A stretch of DNA of 64,000 bases. Source: UBA6049 sp965662345 (lineage in GTDB: Bacteria > Bacteroidota > Bacteroidia > Flavobacteriales_G > Salibacteraceae). Shown here in pieces: positions 53,247-61,615 of this stretch. Position 1 is the stretch's first letter. Each line of letters starts with the position of its first letter. The position numbers and the translations under genes were made by a program. The notes below the pieces were generated by a model. That model searched no databases, was not told where the DNA came from, and saw only the letters and a list, made by a program, of their open reading frames with translations. The DNA is taken from the NCBI GenBank assembly GCA_965662345.1, contig CBFIHE010000014.1, forward strand, positions 5,441 to 69,440. The letters run 5' to 3'.

Positions 53247-56200
53247 ATGCAAAAACAGATTGTATACGCATTGGTGTTATTACTATTTGTAACAACACGC
53301 ATTCACGGGCAGTGGTCTGATGATTTCACTGACGGTGATTTTACATCCAATCCGTCTTGGGTTGGTATGGATTCACATTTTATAGTATCCCCAAGTACTG
53401 AATTACAACTCTTTGCCCCAGCAGTTACCTCAGAGTCTTACTTGTCTGTTGGGTCTTCTTTAGCCCAGGATGCTACCTGGACTTTTGACTTGCGTTTGGA
53501 TTTCAATCCCTCTGGGCAAAATAGAGCATTTATCTACTTGATGGCGTCACAGTATGATTTAACGCAACCCTTAGATGGGTACTATGTGTTAGTAGGAAAT
53601 ACAGATGATGAGGTTTCGCTTTACCGTCAATCAGGCAGCTCTTCAACAGAAATAATAGACGGAATAGATGATTGGGTGAATGTTTCCGCACCGCATCTCA
53701 GGGTAAAAGTAACGCGTTCCTCATCGGGGTTTTGGCAGCTTGAAGCCGATACCTCAACAGGTTTTTCTGGATACACCACCATGGGAACGGCTACAGATAA
53801 CACCCATTCTACAAGTACTTTTTTTGGTGTTCGCTGCGATTACACCTCTACGCGGTCAGACAAATTCTTTTTCGATAATTTTTCCGCATCTGTATTACCC
53901 GATACCACAGGCCCATCATTAGATAGTGCATTGTGGTTTGGTAATGACTCTGTCCTTCTTTTCTTTAATGAGCCATTGAACCCATCAGTGGCTACAGCTA
54001 CCAGTAATTATGCAGTATCGGGTGGAGTGGGTGCTCCCAATGCCGCTACTTTACAAAGCGGCAACCAAGTAACACTGGCTTTTACTGGAGGCTTTCCAAC
54101 CAATACAACTTTTGACATAGTCGCGCAGAACATTCAAGATGTGCAGGGTAATATAACTCCTGCAGATACAGCTTCTTTCTTTGTTCCCCTTGTTTTAAGC
54201 TACCGCGATGTGGTTATCAATGAAATCTTAGCTGATCCCACACCTGTCGTGGGCTTGCCAGAAGCGGAATACGTGGAGATCTACAACGCTAGTTCCACAA
54301 CCATTTCCCTAGGGGCATTGGTTTTTTCAGATGCATCTTCATCTTCGGCTTTGCCGCAAGAGACTCTTCTACCGGGCGGATATGCCATTTTGTGTGATGA
54401 AGACGATACCGCGCTGTTTACAGGGCTTGGCAATGTGATTGGACTTTCTGGATTTCCCGCGTTGAATAATTCAGGAGACGACCTTCGCATTAGCTCTAAC
54501 GGTGTTCTTATTGACGAGGTGAATTACACGAGTTCGTGGTATGCAACGGCAGAAAAGCGCGGTGGTGGCTGGTCTTTGGAGCAAGTGAACCCGTTAACTC
54601 CATGCACAGGACAGAACAATTGGAGAGAAAGCGAGAACCTAACGGGAGGTACACCAGGAATCACCAATAGTGTTTTTAGTCCAGCCCCAGATACGTTAGC
54701 CCCAGAGGTTACCGCAGTTCAGGTGATACCCCCAAGTGAAATTAGAGTTCAAGTAAATGAGCCCCTGCAAACGAGTTCAACCGTTGGAATAACCTGTAAT
54801 ATAACACCTTCACTAGGTACTCTTACTTTCAACTTTATTAGTGCCACAGAGCTTCAAATTATAACAAGTAACCCAATAGATACAGGTGTTGCCTATTCTT
54901 TTACCATTACAGGTTTAGAGGATTGTACAGGAAATAGTCAAACAACACCGTATGAAACACAGCTTGGAATAGGTTTAGAGCCAGGTCCATTTGATATACT
55001 CATAAACGAGATTTATGCTGCTCCTGGTGATGGTGGTCCGGAAGAAGAGTTTGTTGAGTTATTTAACCGGTCTGATGAGCTGTTATCTCTGGAACACTTG
55101 TTTTTTAGCGATGCATCTTCTGGAATAAGTCTACCCCCTGTTAGCATAGCACCCAAAGGGTATGCTGTTCTACTTTCTGGTGAGAGTAAGGGCTCTCAGC
55201 CGTATCAGGTAAACGACACGTGGTATTTCCCCTTACCTGGAATGCCTTCTTTAAACAATGCTGGTGACAGCTTACGATTGATTAATTCTTTGACAGGAGA
55301 AGAAATACATGCTGTGAATTACAGCGAGTCATGGTATAAAGACCAGAACAAGTCAGGTGGCGGGTATTCCTTGGAGTTAGTGAACCCCAATGCCATTTGT
55401 GAGGGCGCGTCTAATTGGAGAGAGCCAATTACGGTAAACCACACCATGGGAGAAGAAAACTCGGTGTACACTACGGTTCAACCTGACCCTATACGATGGA
55501 AATCAGCTCAAATTACTGGAGATTCTGTATTCTCTATTGAAGCAACAGGCAAGGTAGACGCCTCTTCATTTAGCATATCCATGATTCGCAACTTGAATCC
55601 AGGAGCCCCTAATCCACAATCGGGAACAAGTAGTAGATTTATCGTGAACACAACCTCTGCTTTTTCCCCTGGTGAAACGTACACCTTAGAAGTTGAGGGC
55701 ACCTTAGATTGTGCTGGAAATACAGTTGAAGATGCAATGTTATTGTTGCGTATACCACAGATGCAAGACATCGTAATTAATGAGGTTTTGTTTAACCCAT
55801 ATACAGGAAGTTCAGATTTTGTAGAGTTATATAACCGCTCTGAACATGCGATTGACCTAGCAGACTGGTCGTTGGATTATTTAGATACCGATGATGAGCG
55901 ATCTTTCAAAACATTAACAGATACTTCTTTGATTTTGCTTCCTGGAGAGTATATTGCCTTAACAGAAGATGAAGAGAGCGTGGTATTGAATTACCCTAAT
56001 GCTGCTTCAGAGAGGTTGCGAACAATAGATTTGCCTACCTACCCCAATGATGAAGGTAGAGTAACTCTCGTGTCTAATCTAGCAGATACCATTGATGATT
56101 TTGTTTATAATGAAGACATGCACTTTGAGTTGCTTAGAGATGTTGATGGAGTTTCATTAGAACGTATTGACCCAAGCAGGAAAACGAATGACAGAACGAA

Positions 56201-56594
56201 CTGGCATAGTGCATCAGAGTTCTCCGGTTTTGCTACTCCAGGCTATGAGAATTCTCAGTATCTACTTGCGGCATCTGAAGATGAAGTAAGCATTTCTCCA
56301 GAGACTTTTTCACCAGACCAAGATGGGGTAGATGATGTAGTAAATATTGCCTTTTCAGTGGCAGAGAGCGGGTATGTTGCTAATGTTAAAATTTACGACC
56401 CAGAAGGCAGACAAGTGAGAGACTTGGTGAACAACCGAATCTTAGGAAGAACAGATGTGGTAAGCTGGGACGGTATACGGGATGATGCCCAAAAAGCAGA
56501 CATTGGCATTTATTTAATCTTCATAGAGCTTTACAACTTGCAGGGTGATGTAAAGCACTTCAAAAAGACCTGTGTGCTCGCAACCCGTTTTTAG
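53247..56594 (+). CDS. Large secreted protein with three lamin-tail domains
   Basis: 1115 residues. Signal peptide to about 20 (TRIHGQ), a beta-rich N-terminal domain (25-212, like a LamG/jelly-roll), then three times an Ig-like domain followed by a lamin-tail domain: Ig 216-314, LTD 321-475; Ig 483-575, LTD 583-740; Ig 745-835, LTD 840-1003. LTDs are clear from VINEILADPTP/ILINEIYAAPGD/IVINEVLFNPY and the closing NWRES, NWREP, NWHSA blocks. The end (1012-1115, SPETFSPDQDGVDDVVNI to VKHFKKTCVLATRF) is a FlgD-like / gliding-type C-terminal sorting region. No catalytic domain seen. Likely surface-exposed and binding a polymer; the next gene is a related LTD protein. Confidence 0.82.
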   Translation: MQKQIVYALVLLLFVTTRIHGQWSDDFTDGDFTSNPSWVGMDSHFIVSPSTELQLFAPAVTSESYLSVGSSLAQDATWTFDLRLDFNPSGQNRAFIYLMASQYDLTQPLDGYYVLVGNTDDEVSLYRQSGSSSTEIIDGIDDWVNVSAPHLRVKVTRSSSGFWQLEADTSTGFSGYTTMGTATDNTHSTSTFFGVRCDYTSTRSDKFFFDNFSASVLPDTTGPSLDSALWFGNDSVLLFFNEPLNPSVATATSNYAVSGGVGAPNAATLQSGNQVTLAFTGGFPTNTTFDIVAQNIQDVQGNITPADTASFFVPLVLSYRDVVINEILADPTPVVGLPEAEYVEIYNASSTTISLGALVFSDASSSSALPQETLLPGGYAILCDEDDTALFTGLGNVIGLSGFPALNNSGDDLRISSNGVLIDEVNYTSSWYATAEKRGGGWSLEQVNPLTPCTGQNNWRESENLTGGTPGITNSVFSPAPDTLAPEVTAVQVIPPSEIRVQVNEPLQTSSTVGITCNITPSLGTLTFNFISATELQIITSNPIDTGVAYSFTITGLEDCTGNSQTTPYETQLGIGLEPGPFDILINEIYAAPGDGGPEEEFVELFNRSDELLSLEHLFFSDASSGISLPPVSIAPKGYAVLLSGESKGSQPYQVNDTWYFPLPGMPSLNNAGDSLRLINSLTGEEIHAVNYSESWYKDQNKSGGGYSLELVNPNAICEGASNWREPITVNHTMGEENSVYTTVQPDPIRWKSAQITGDSVFSIEATGKVDASSFSISMIRNLNPGAPNPQSGTSSRFIVNTTSAFSPGETYTLEVEGTLDCAGNTVEDAMLLLRIPQMQDIVINEVLFNPYTGSSDFVELYNRSEHAIDLADWSLDYLDTDDERSFKTLTDTSLILLPGEYIALTEDEESVVLNYPNAASERLRTIDLPTYPNDEGRVTLVSNLADTIDDFVYNEDMHFELLRDVDGVSLERIDPSRKTNDRTNWHSASEFSGFATPGYENSQYLLAASEDEVSISPETFSPDQDGVDDVVNIAFSVAESGYVANVKIYDPEGRQVRDLVNNRILGRTDVVSWDGIRDDAQKADIGIYLIFIELYNLQGDVKHFKKTCVLATRF

Positions 56595-56641
56595 CTTAAA
56601 CTTCTTAATGTAGTCTTAACACATGAGCTTTCTAGCCTGCG

Positions 56642-56649
56642 TACCTTTG
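56642..56649 (+). promoter_or_regulatory. -7 promoter box for the OB/lamin-tail protein gene
   Basis: TACCTTTG, a full match to TANNTTTG, 28 nt before the ATG at 56677. The -33 position lacks a clear TTG. Confidence 0.45.
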
Positions 56650-56676
56650 CAGTAAATTATTAACTCAATTTCAGGA

Positions 56677-59600
56677 ATGAAAAAACTTTACGCAGCACTA
56701 TTGGGCTTAATTACGCTTCAGGCTTCTGCCCAGATTAAGACGCAGAGCTTTGAAGGAGCAACTACGGATACCTGGGGGTATACAGCTAATCCCGCTCAGT
56801 TTTCTGTTGGTTCAGATATTTGGGACACAGTAACTACATTAGGAGGGATTACAACATTACCTTCTAACAGCACATACTTTTTTGGTATTCAAGATTTAGC
56901 GAATGGTAATGGTGGTACAGCTACCGGTGCGTTTGGTGCATTGGAGTTTGATACGGTTCAGCTGAATGGTACTCAAGCATACATCAGCTTTGATTATGAA
57001 GTTGACGGCTTTGACAATGGAGACGACATAGAGTATGAGCTATGGGCAGACGGAACAAGTCAAGGAACTGTGTTGCTTGTAGATGGCTCTAGTAACCTAG
57101 ATGCAAATGGAACAGAGTTTGTTTCCATTCCTTCTTCTACAGATAGTATTCGTTTTGAGATTAGAGTTTCACAAAATGGTGGTTCTGATTACGGTGGAAT
57201 TGACAATGTTCAGCTTTTAGCAGGAACTGCACCTGCTCCAGCAGCAATACCAACCTACTCTATTTCATCAATTAACAACGTTGATGCAACAACAGGTGTA
57301 GCTGATTCAATTGGTGTTACATGCTGGACAAAGGGTGTTGTATTGGGTGTAGACCTTGACGGAAACAACGGCATCAGCTTTACCATCTGGGATACAGAAG
57401 GTATAAACGTGTTCAACTTCAATGACGTTTCTAACTACGTGGTAAATGAAGGTGACTCTATCATGGTTCGTGGTACAGTTGGGCAGTTTAACGGTTTAAC
57501 TCAAATTCAACCAGACTCTATTCAGTTAGTAAATTCAAATAATGTTATTCCTACTGCAACTGTAGTAACTACGCTTGATGAAACTACAGAATCTGAATTG
57601 GTTCGTTTCAATAATGCCTTGATTACGGCAGTGAGTGGTTCTAACTATGAGTTGGTATCGGGTATGGATACCATCACCATGCGTGTAGATTCAGATACGG
57701 ATGTAGATGATAGCTTAACGTTTGTAGTGGGCGATTCACTTTGCTATGTAATCGGTATCGGTGGTCAGTTTGACGGAAGTTCTCCATACACAGAGGGATA
57801 CCAAGTCTTCCCAAGATATTACACAGATGTAGACACGTCTTGTGGAGGCTCTGTTGCTGCTCCTACAACTCCTACTTACCCTATTGCAGACATCAATAAT
57901 GTAGATGCAAACGGTGAAGCAGATTCTGCTGGTGTTATGTGTTGGACAAAAGGTGTTGTATTAGGGGTAGATATGCGCGGTAACGGTCTTCAGTTTACCA
58001 TTTGGGACAACGAAGGTATAGGTGTTTTCAGTGGTTCAAACGATTACGGATACACGGTAACAGAAGGTGATTCTATCATGATTATGGGTACGGTTAGTCA
58101 GTTTAATGGCTTAACACAAATCAACCCAGATACGCTTTACTTGGTGAACAGTGGAAACACAATTCCTACACCAACTGTGGTTACCACATTAGGTGAGAAT
58201 ACAGAATCTGAATTGGTTCGTTTTGAGAATGCATTGGTTACAGGAGTTAGCGGTTCTAACTACGAGTTAGTTGCTGGTATGGATACCATCACTATGCGTG
58301 TAGATTCAGATACGGATGTAGACGATAGCCTAACATTCTCCATTGGTGATTCATTGTGCTATGTGATCGGTATCGGTGGTCAGTTTGACAACTCTAGTCC
58401 ATACTTCTCAGGTTATCAGTTATTCCCTCGTACTTTCATGGATGTAGATACTTCTTGTGGTGGTATTACACCTCCTCCAGCTCCAGCTATTCCAACGTAC
58501 GATATCGGTTTGTTGAGAACAGTTGACGCCAACTTTGAAGTAGATTCATTGAACGTATACTGTGCGGTAGAAGGTATTGTTTACGGTGCAGATTTAGACG
58601 GAAATAACGGAATCAGCTTCCACGTGAAAGACGAAACTGGTGCAATCAACATCTTTAACTTCAATGATGTAGACAATTACGTTGTAACCGAAGGCGATGA
58701 GATTCGCGTAGTAGGTGAGGTAATTATGTACAACGGTTTAGCAGAAATTTTTGCAGACAGCATTACAGTATTGTCTACAGGAAACTGTATTCCTTTCCCA
58801 CGTGTGGTTGAGCAGTTAGATGAGTCTACCGAGTCTGATTACATTGAAATCAGAAACGTAACCTTGGCTCCAGGTCAGTTCTGGCCTGCTCCTACATTCA
58901 ACGAGAACTTGGATATCGTAACAGAGAATGGCGATACCTTGGTAATGCGTATCGACAAAGACACATACATTCCAGATAGTATCTTATCCGCTCCTTCAGG
59001 AACCTTCAACATTGTGGGTATCGGTGGTCAGTTTGATGGTAACGCACCATATGATGAAGGTTACCAAATCTTCCCGATGTTCCCTTACGATTTTGACACC
59101 ATTGCAGATGTTGCTCCTGCTGGATTCGTAATTAACGAAGTAGGTCCTGATAACCAATCTTTGGTAGCAGATAACAATGGTGACTTTGACAACTGGTTGG
59201 AAGTTTACAACGGTGGAACTGAAACGGTAGACCTAGTAGGTATGCACGTTACAGGTGACCTTGCCGCTGCTCAAGCAGGTGGTTCCGTTGCACGCATTCC
59301 GCGTTGTTTCAACAATGCTCCCGTAAACTTAACGGTTGCCGCAGGAGAGTGGGCATTGCTATGGGCAGATGACCAGCCAGAGCAAGGTCCAGATCACTTG
59401 GATTTTGACCTAAGTGGCACTGCTGTATACCCTGCAATTGCTACACCTGACTTAAATACTACTGCAGACAGTATTCAAGTTCCTTCAGTTGCTACAGACC
59501 ACACCTATGGTAGAAGAACAGATGGCGATACCGCTTGGGTAACGTTTGAAGTAGGTACACCAGATGCTTCTAACAACTCAGGAGTAATCCTTAGCGTGGA

Positions 59601-59820
59601 GAACGTTACTTCAGCAAATGCATTTGCTGTATTCCCTAACCCGGTTGAAGGCGATGAATTGTTCTTCAACCAAGTGGCTGATGTAACGGTTTACAATGCC
59701 TTAGGTGGCGTGGTTCTTCAAGCCGCACAAGTTCAAAGCATTAACGTAGACGCTTTTGATGCGGGTATGTACATCATTCGCACGGCAAATGCCGATGTAG
59801 TGAAAGTAGTAGTTCGCTAA
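56677..59820 (+). CDS. Secreted protein with three OB-fold-like repeats, a lamin-tail domain and T9SS sorting domain
   Basis: 1047 residues. Signal peptide to about 18 (LQASAQ), an N-terminal beta domain (20-185), three repeats of about 200 residues (192-391, 399-596, 605-808), a lamin-tail domain (814-960, FVINEVGPDNQSLVAD) and a type A sorting domain (about 980-1047). Repeats 1 and 2 are nearly identical in parts (CWTKGVVLGVD, TMRVDSDTDVDDSLTF, CYVIGIGGQFD); repeat 3 is more diverged. The repeat pattern (EGDSIMVRGTVGQFNGLTQI) resembles the OB-fold nucleic-acid-binding part of ExeM/NucH-type extracellular nucleases, but no nuclease domain follows. Extracellular DNA or polymer binding is a reasonable inference, not shown. 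Confidence 0.8.
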   Translation: MKKLYAALLGLITLQASAQIKTQSFEGATTDTWGYTANPAQFSVGSDIWDTVTTLGGITTLPSNSTYFFGIQDLANGNGGTATGAFGALEFDTVQLNGTQAYISFDYEVDGFDNGDDIEYELWADGTSQGTVLLVDGSSNLDANGTEFVSIPSSTDSIRFEIRVSQNGGSDYGGIDNVQLLAGTAPAPAAIPTYSISSINNVDATTGVADSIGVTCWTKGVVLGVDLDGNNGISFTIWDTEGINVFNFNDVSNYVVNEGDSIMVRGTVGQFNGLTQIQPDSIQLVNSNNVIPTATVVTTLDETTESELVRFNNALITAVSGSNYELVSGMDTITMRVDSDTDVDDSLTFVVGDSLCYVIGIGGQFDGSSPYTEGYQVFPRYYTDVDTSCGGSVAAPTTPTYPIADINNVDANGEADSAGVMCWTKGVVLGVDMRGNGLQFTIWDNEGIGVFSGSNDYGYTVTEGDSIMIMGTVSQFNGLTQINPDTLYLVNSGNTIPTPTVVTTLGENTESELVRFENALVTGVSGSNYELVAGMDTITMRVDSDTDVDDSLTFSIGDSLCYVIGIGGQFDNSSPYFSGYQLFPRTFMDVDTSCGGITPPPAPAIPTYDIGLLRTVDANFEVDSLNVYCAVEGIVYGADLDGNNGISFHVKDETGAINIFNFNDVDNYVVTEGDEIRVVGEVIMYNGLAEIFADSITVLSTGNCIPFPRVVEQLDESTESDYIEIRNVTLAPGQFWPAPTFNENLDIVTENGDTLVMRIDKDTYIPDSILSAPSGTFNIVGIGGQFDGNAPYDEGYQIFPMFPYDFDTIADVAPAGFVINEVGPDNQSLVADNNGDFDNWLEVYNGGTETVDLVGMHVTGDLAAAQAGGSVARIPRCFNNAPVNLTVAAGEWALLWADDQPEQGPDHLDFDLSGTAVYPAIATPDLNTTADSIQVPSVATDHTYGRRTDGDTAWVTFEVGTPDASNNSGVILSVENVTSANAFAVFPNPVEGDELFFNQVADVTVYNALGGVVLQAAQVQSINVDAFDAGMYIIRTANADVVKVVVR
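57250..59100 (+). repeat. Three coding tandem repeats of about 600 bp
   Basis: Units at 57250-57849, 57871-58464 and 58489-59100. The first two share long near-identical stretches at DNA level, for example around 57680-57775 and 58290-58388, which points to recent duplication or gene conversion. The third is clearly older. Confidence 0.8.
58616..58631 (+). promoter_or_regulatory. Weak parS-like sequence inside the repeat protein gene
   Basis: GCTTCCACGTGAAAGA matches TGTTCCACGTGAAACA at 13 of 16 positions, with the 12-nt centre TTCCACGTGAAA intact. It lies in coding sequence (SFHVKD), so selection for protein could explain it, but parS sites inside genes are common. Confidence 0.3.
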
Positions 59821-59842
59821 GCGCAACTACTACTCAGATATT

Positions 59843-59877
59843 AAAAAGCCCGTTGCACTCAGTGCAACGGGCTTTTT
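59843..59877. terminator. Bidirectional terminator
   Basis: GCCCGTTGCAC / GTGCAACGGGC, a perfect 11-bp stem with loop TCA, flanked by AAAAA on the left and TTTTT on the right, so it works on both strands: for the repeat protein gene (+) and the PfkB kinase gene (-). Confidence 0.93.
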
Positions 59878-59898
59878 ACTTCTAAATAAAAAAGTTGT

Positions 59899-60825
59899 CT
59901 ACACAAGACTCATATCAAACTGTGTAAGACCCACAAACTGGTCAATACGGCCTTGAATTTCTTCTTGTGACAAATTCATCAAACGCTCGGTTCCAAACTT
60001 TTCTACGCAAAAAGAAGCCATTGCTGAACCAACAATAATGGCGCGCTTCATATTATCAAATGAAAGATCGTTTGTACCGCTTAGGTACCCAATAAAACCA
60101 CCTGCAAAAGTGTCTCCCGCTCCCGTTGGGTCAAAAACCTCTTCTAATGGTAGCGCAGGAGCAAAGAACACATGATTCTCTTTGTTGAATAGCAACGCAC
60201 CGTGCTCACCTTTCTTAATGATGAGGTATTTAGGACCCATTTCTAAAATCTTACGGGCCGCTTTTACTAATGAATATTCTTTGCTTAGTTGGCGTGCTTC
60301 TTCATCGTTAATAGTCAGTACATCAATCTTACCCAAAACAGCCATCAAGTCATCCCATGCAATATCCATCCAAAAATTCATGGTATCTAGAACCACTAAT
60401 TTGGGACGCTTTGGCATTTGATCAATCACCTTCATTTGCACATCAGGAGAAAGGTTTCCCAACATAAGGTAATCTGCTTGCTGGTAGCTTTCAGGAACCT
60501 CAGGCTCAAATTCACCCAATACATTTAACTCTGTAACAAGGGTATCTCTAGAGTTCATATCGTTGTGGTATTTGCCGCTCCAGAAGAAAGATTTCTTGTC
60601 ATTCTTCTCTTGTAAGCCAGCAGTGTCTACCTCTCTGCTTCTTAGGTGACTAAGAAAGTCTTGGTCAAAATCTCCACCAACTACACTAATCAGCCCAGAA
60701 GGCTTTCCGAAGTAAGAGGCAGTAAGTGCGATGTAGGTACCTGCTCCTCCAACAATTTTATCTGTTTTTCCAAAAGGTGTTTCAATGGCGTCAAAAGCCA
60801 CGGATCCAACGGTTACTAAATTCAT
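59899..60825 (-). CDS. PfkB-family carbohydrate kinase
   Basis: 308 residues from ATG 60825 (MNLVTVGSVAFD); the ATG at 60843 overlaps the -7 box and cannot be in the transcript. Ribokinase-like sugar or nucleoside kinase: N-terminal GGAGTYIALTASYFG (substrate-binding region), and the C-terminal signature DPTGAGDTFAGGF with the catalytic Asp of GAGD. The N-terminus is close to PfkB proteins often annotated as sugar kinases in Bacteroidota (IETPFGKTDKIVGGAGTY), substrate unknown. Ends at the bidirectional terminator. Confidence 0.88.
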   Translation of the reverse strand: MNLVTVGSVAFDAIETPFGKTDKIVGGAGTYIALTASYFGKPSGLISVVGGDFDQDFLSHLRSREVDTAGLQEKNDKKSFFWSGKYHNDMNSRDTLVTELNVLGEFEPEVPESYQQADYLMLGNLSPDVQMKVIDQMPKRPKLVVLDTMNFWMDIAWDDLMAVLGKIDVLTINDEEARQLSKEYSLVKAARKILEMGPKYLIIKKGEHGALLFNKENHVFFAPALPLEEVFDPTGAGDTFAGGFIGYLSGTNDLSFDNMKRAIIVGSAMASFCVEKFGTERLMNLSQEEIQGRIDQFVGLTQFDMSLV

Positions 60826-60840
60826 TCTAAATATTTTTTC

Positions 60841-60848
60841 CAAATATA
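60841..60848 (-). promoter_or_regulatory. -7 promoter box for the PfkB kinase gene
   Basis: TATATTTG on the minus strand (plus CAAATATA), a full match to TANNTTTG, 16 nt before ATG 60825. It decides the start: the upstream ATG at 60843 would lie inside the box. Confidence 0.45.
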
Positions 60849-60900
60849 TTGCTTAATCTGCGGGAGGGTTGTAATATTGCCGTCCAATTTTGGAAGAGAT

Positions 60901-60974
60901 TCCTCAGTAGCTCAGTTGGTTAGAGCATCTGACTGTTAATCAGAGGGTCGCTGGTTCGAGCCCAGCCTGAGGAG
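60901..60974 (+). tRNA. tRNA-Asn (anticodon GTT)
   Basis: 74 nt: acceptor TCCTCAG/CTGAGGA, D arm GCTC/GAGC, anticodon stem TCTGA/TCAGA with loop CTGTTAA (anticodon GTT), variable GGGTC, T arm GCTGG TTCGAGC CCAGC, discriminator G. CCA not encoded. Its last 16 nt plus the next base are repeated 148 bp downstream. Confidence 0.97.
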
Positions 60975-60975
60975 C
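60959..60975 (+). repeat. att-like direct repeat, copy 1 (tRNA-Asn 3' end)
   Basis: AGCCCAGCCTGAGGAGC, covering the T-arm 3' side and acceptor of tRNA-Asn, identical to copy 2 at 61107-61123. Tyrosine integrases commonly use such tRNA 3' ends. Confidence 0.7.
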
Positions 60976-60984
60976 TTCATTTTA

Positions 60985-61013
60985 AACCTAGTACAAACGT
61001 GCTAGGTTTTTTT
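60985..61013 (+). terminator. Terminator immediately after tRNA-Asn
   Basis: Ten-bp stem AACCTAGTAC (60985-60994) / GTGCTAGGTT (60999-61008) with one G-T pair, loop AAAC, then seven T to 61013. It lies between the two copies of the tRNA 3' repeat. Confidence 0.85.
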
Positions 61014-61106
61014 GTGTCCCAATGCTTGGTACTAAACTTGGGCGAGAAGTTTATGCCGATGGAGAAATCCAAGGGAAGAACTGACCGTAGGATTACCCAA
61101 TCGATA

Positions 61107-61123
61107 AGCCCAGCCTGAGGAGC
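61107..61123 (+). repeat. att-like direct repeat, copy 2
   Basis: AGCCCAGCCTGAGGAGC again, identical over 17 nt to the tRNA-Asn end, in a region without a tRNA body around it. The bases on both sides differ from copy 1 (TAA before, ACC after). Confidence 0.75.
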
Positions 61124-61132
61124 ACCAAAGGA

Positions 61133-61162
61133 AAAAGCCCGGTACGAAAGTAGCGGGCTTTT
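61133..61162. terminator. Second hairpin terminator after the repeat copy
   Basis: AAAAGCCCG...CGGGCTTTT with an inner stem TAC/GTA closed by a GAAA tetraloop and one internal G-G mismatch; T run to the right and A run to the left. It lies 10 nt after copy 2, as a terminator would after a tRNA. Confidence 0.7.
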
Positions 61163-61384
61163 GTATGCCCTACCTGCAATGCTGTTATATGAAAAGACCC
61201 TCAAAAATCGTGAGTTCCATACCCCTCAAGCATCTCTGAAAACAGTGATTTTTTACAGTAGAGACCAAATACATATTCTATCTCATTGGATTTCAATATA
61301 TTTGATCCTGTTTTCTCTAAACCAATTTTTTTAGCGCTAGAGCCATTTGCGCACAAGTATTGCATACAAAAACCAACGCATTTT
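61163..61384. other. Non-coding-looking region between the tRNA repeat and the beta-propeller fragment
   Basis: 222 nt. Small open frames exist on both strands (for example a 72-codon minus frame 61201-61419), but none has a recognisable domain or clear signal. Nothing else supported here; it may be remnant DNA of an insertion. Confidence 0.4.
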
Positions 61385-61612
61385 ATGATTTTGAAGCACA
61401 CAACCTCTCTTCTTGTCATTTTTCAGCGTATCACATTTCTCTTTGGGAATGCCCCAACCCTTGCATGGGTGAAGCCTACTGGTAGTGGTCCGAGTGGGTA
61501 TGGAAACTCAGTCTCACTAGATTCTTTAGGCAGTGTATACATCACAGGTCACTCTGTCGGTACAGTTGACTTCGCCCAGGAACTGGGAACCTCTAACTAC
61601 TCAAAAAAATAA
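61385..61612 (+). pseudogene. Fragment of a beta-propeller (SBBP-type repeat) protein
   Basis: From about 61448 the frame reads NAPTLAWVKPTGSG, then SGYGNSVSLDSLGSVYITG and SVGTVDF, the classic first repeat of SBBP beta-propeller proteins of Bacteroidota (W..GG...D.GN.VAVD..GNVYV.G.F.GT.DF). Only one repeat is left before the stop at 61610-61612, whereas intact genes carry many. The 21 residues before it from ATG 61385 (MILKHTTSLLVIFQ) look like a distorted signal peptide. So this is probably the 5' stub of a deleted or truncated gene. The subtilase gene begins 4 nt after its stop. Confidence 0.6.
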
Positions 61613-61615
61613 AAG

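Noticed and set aside
60977..61204. Minus-strand frame of 75 codons across the tRNA repeat region
   Set aside because: It reads through the tRNA terminator and the repeat copies, has no recognisable domain, and fits a chance frame over structured RNA sequence.
61201..61419. Minus-strand 72-codon frame with several cysteines
   Set aside because: Overlaps the start of the beta-propeller fragment on the other strand and has no domain or promoter; too little to call a gene, though a decayed gene cannot be excluded.
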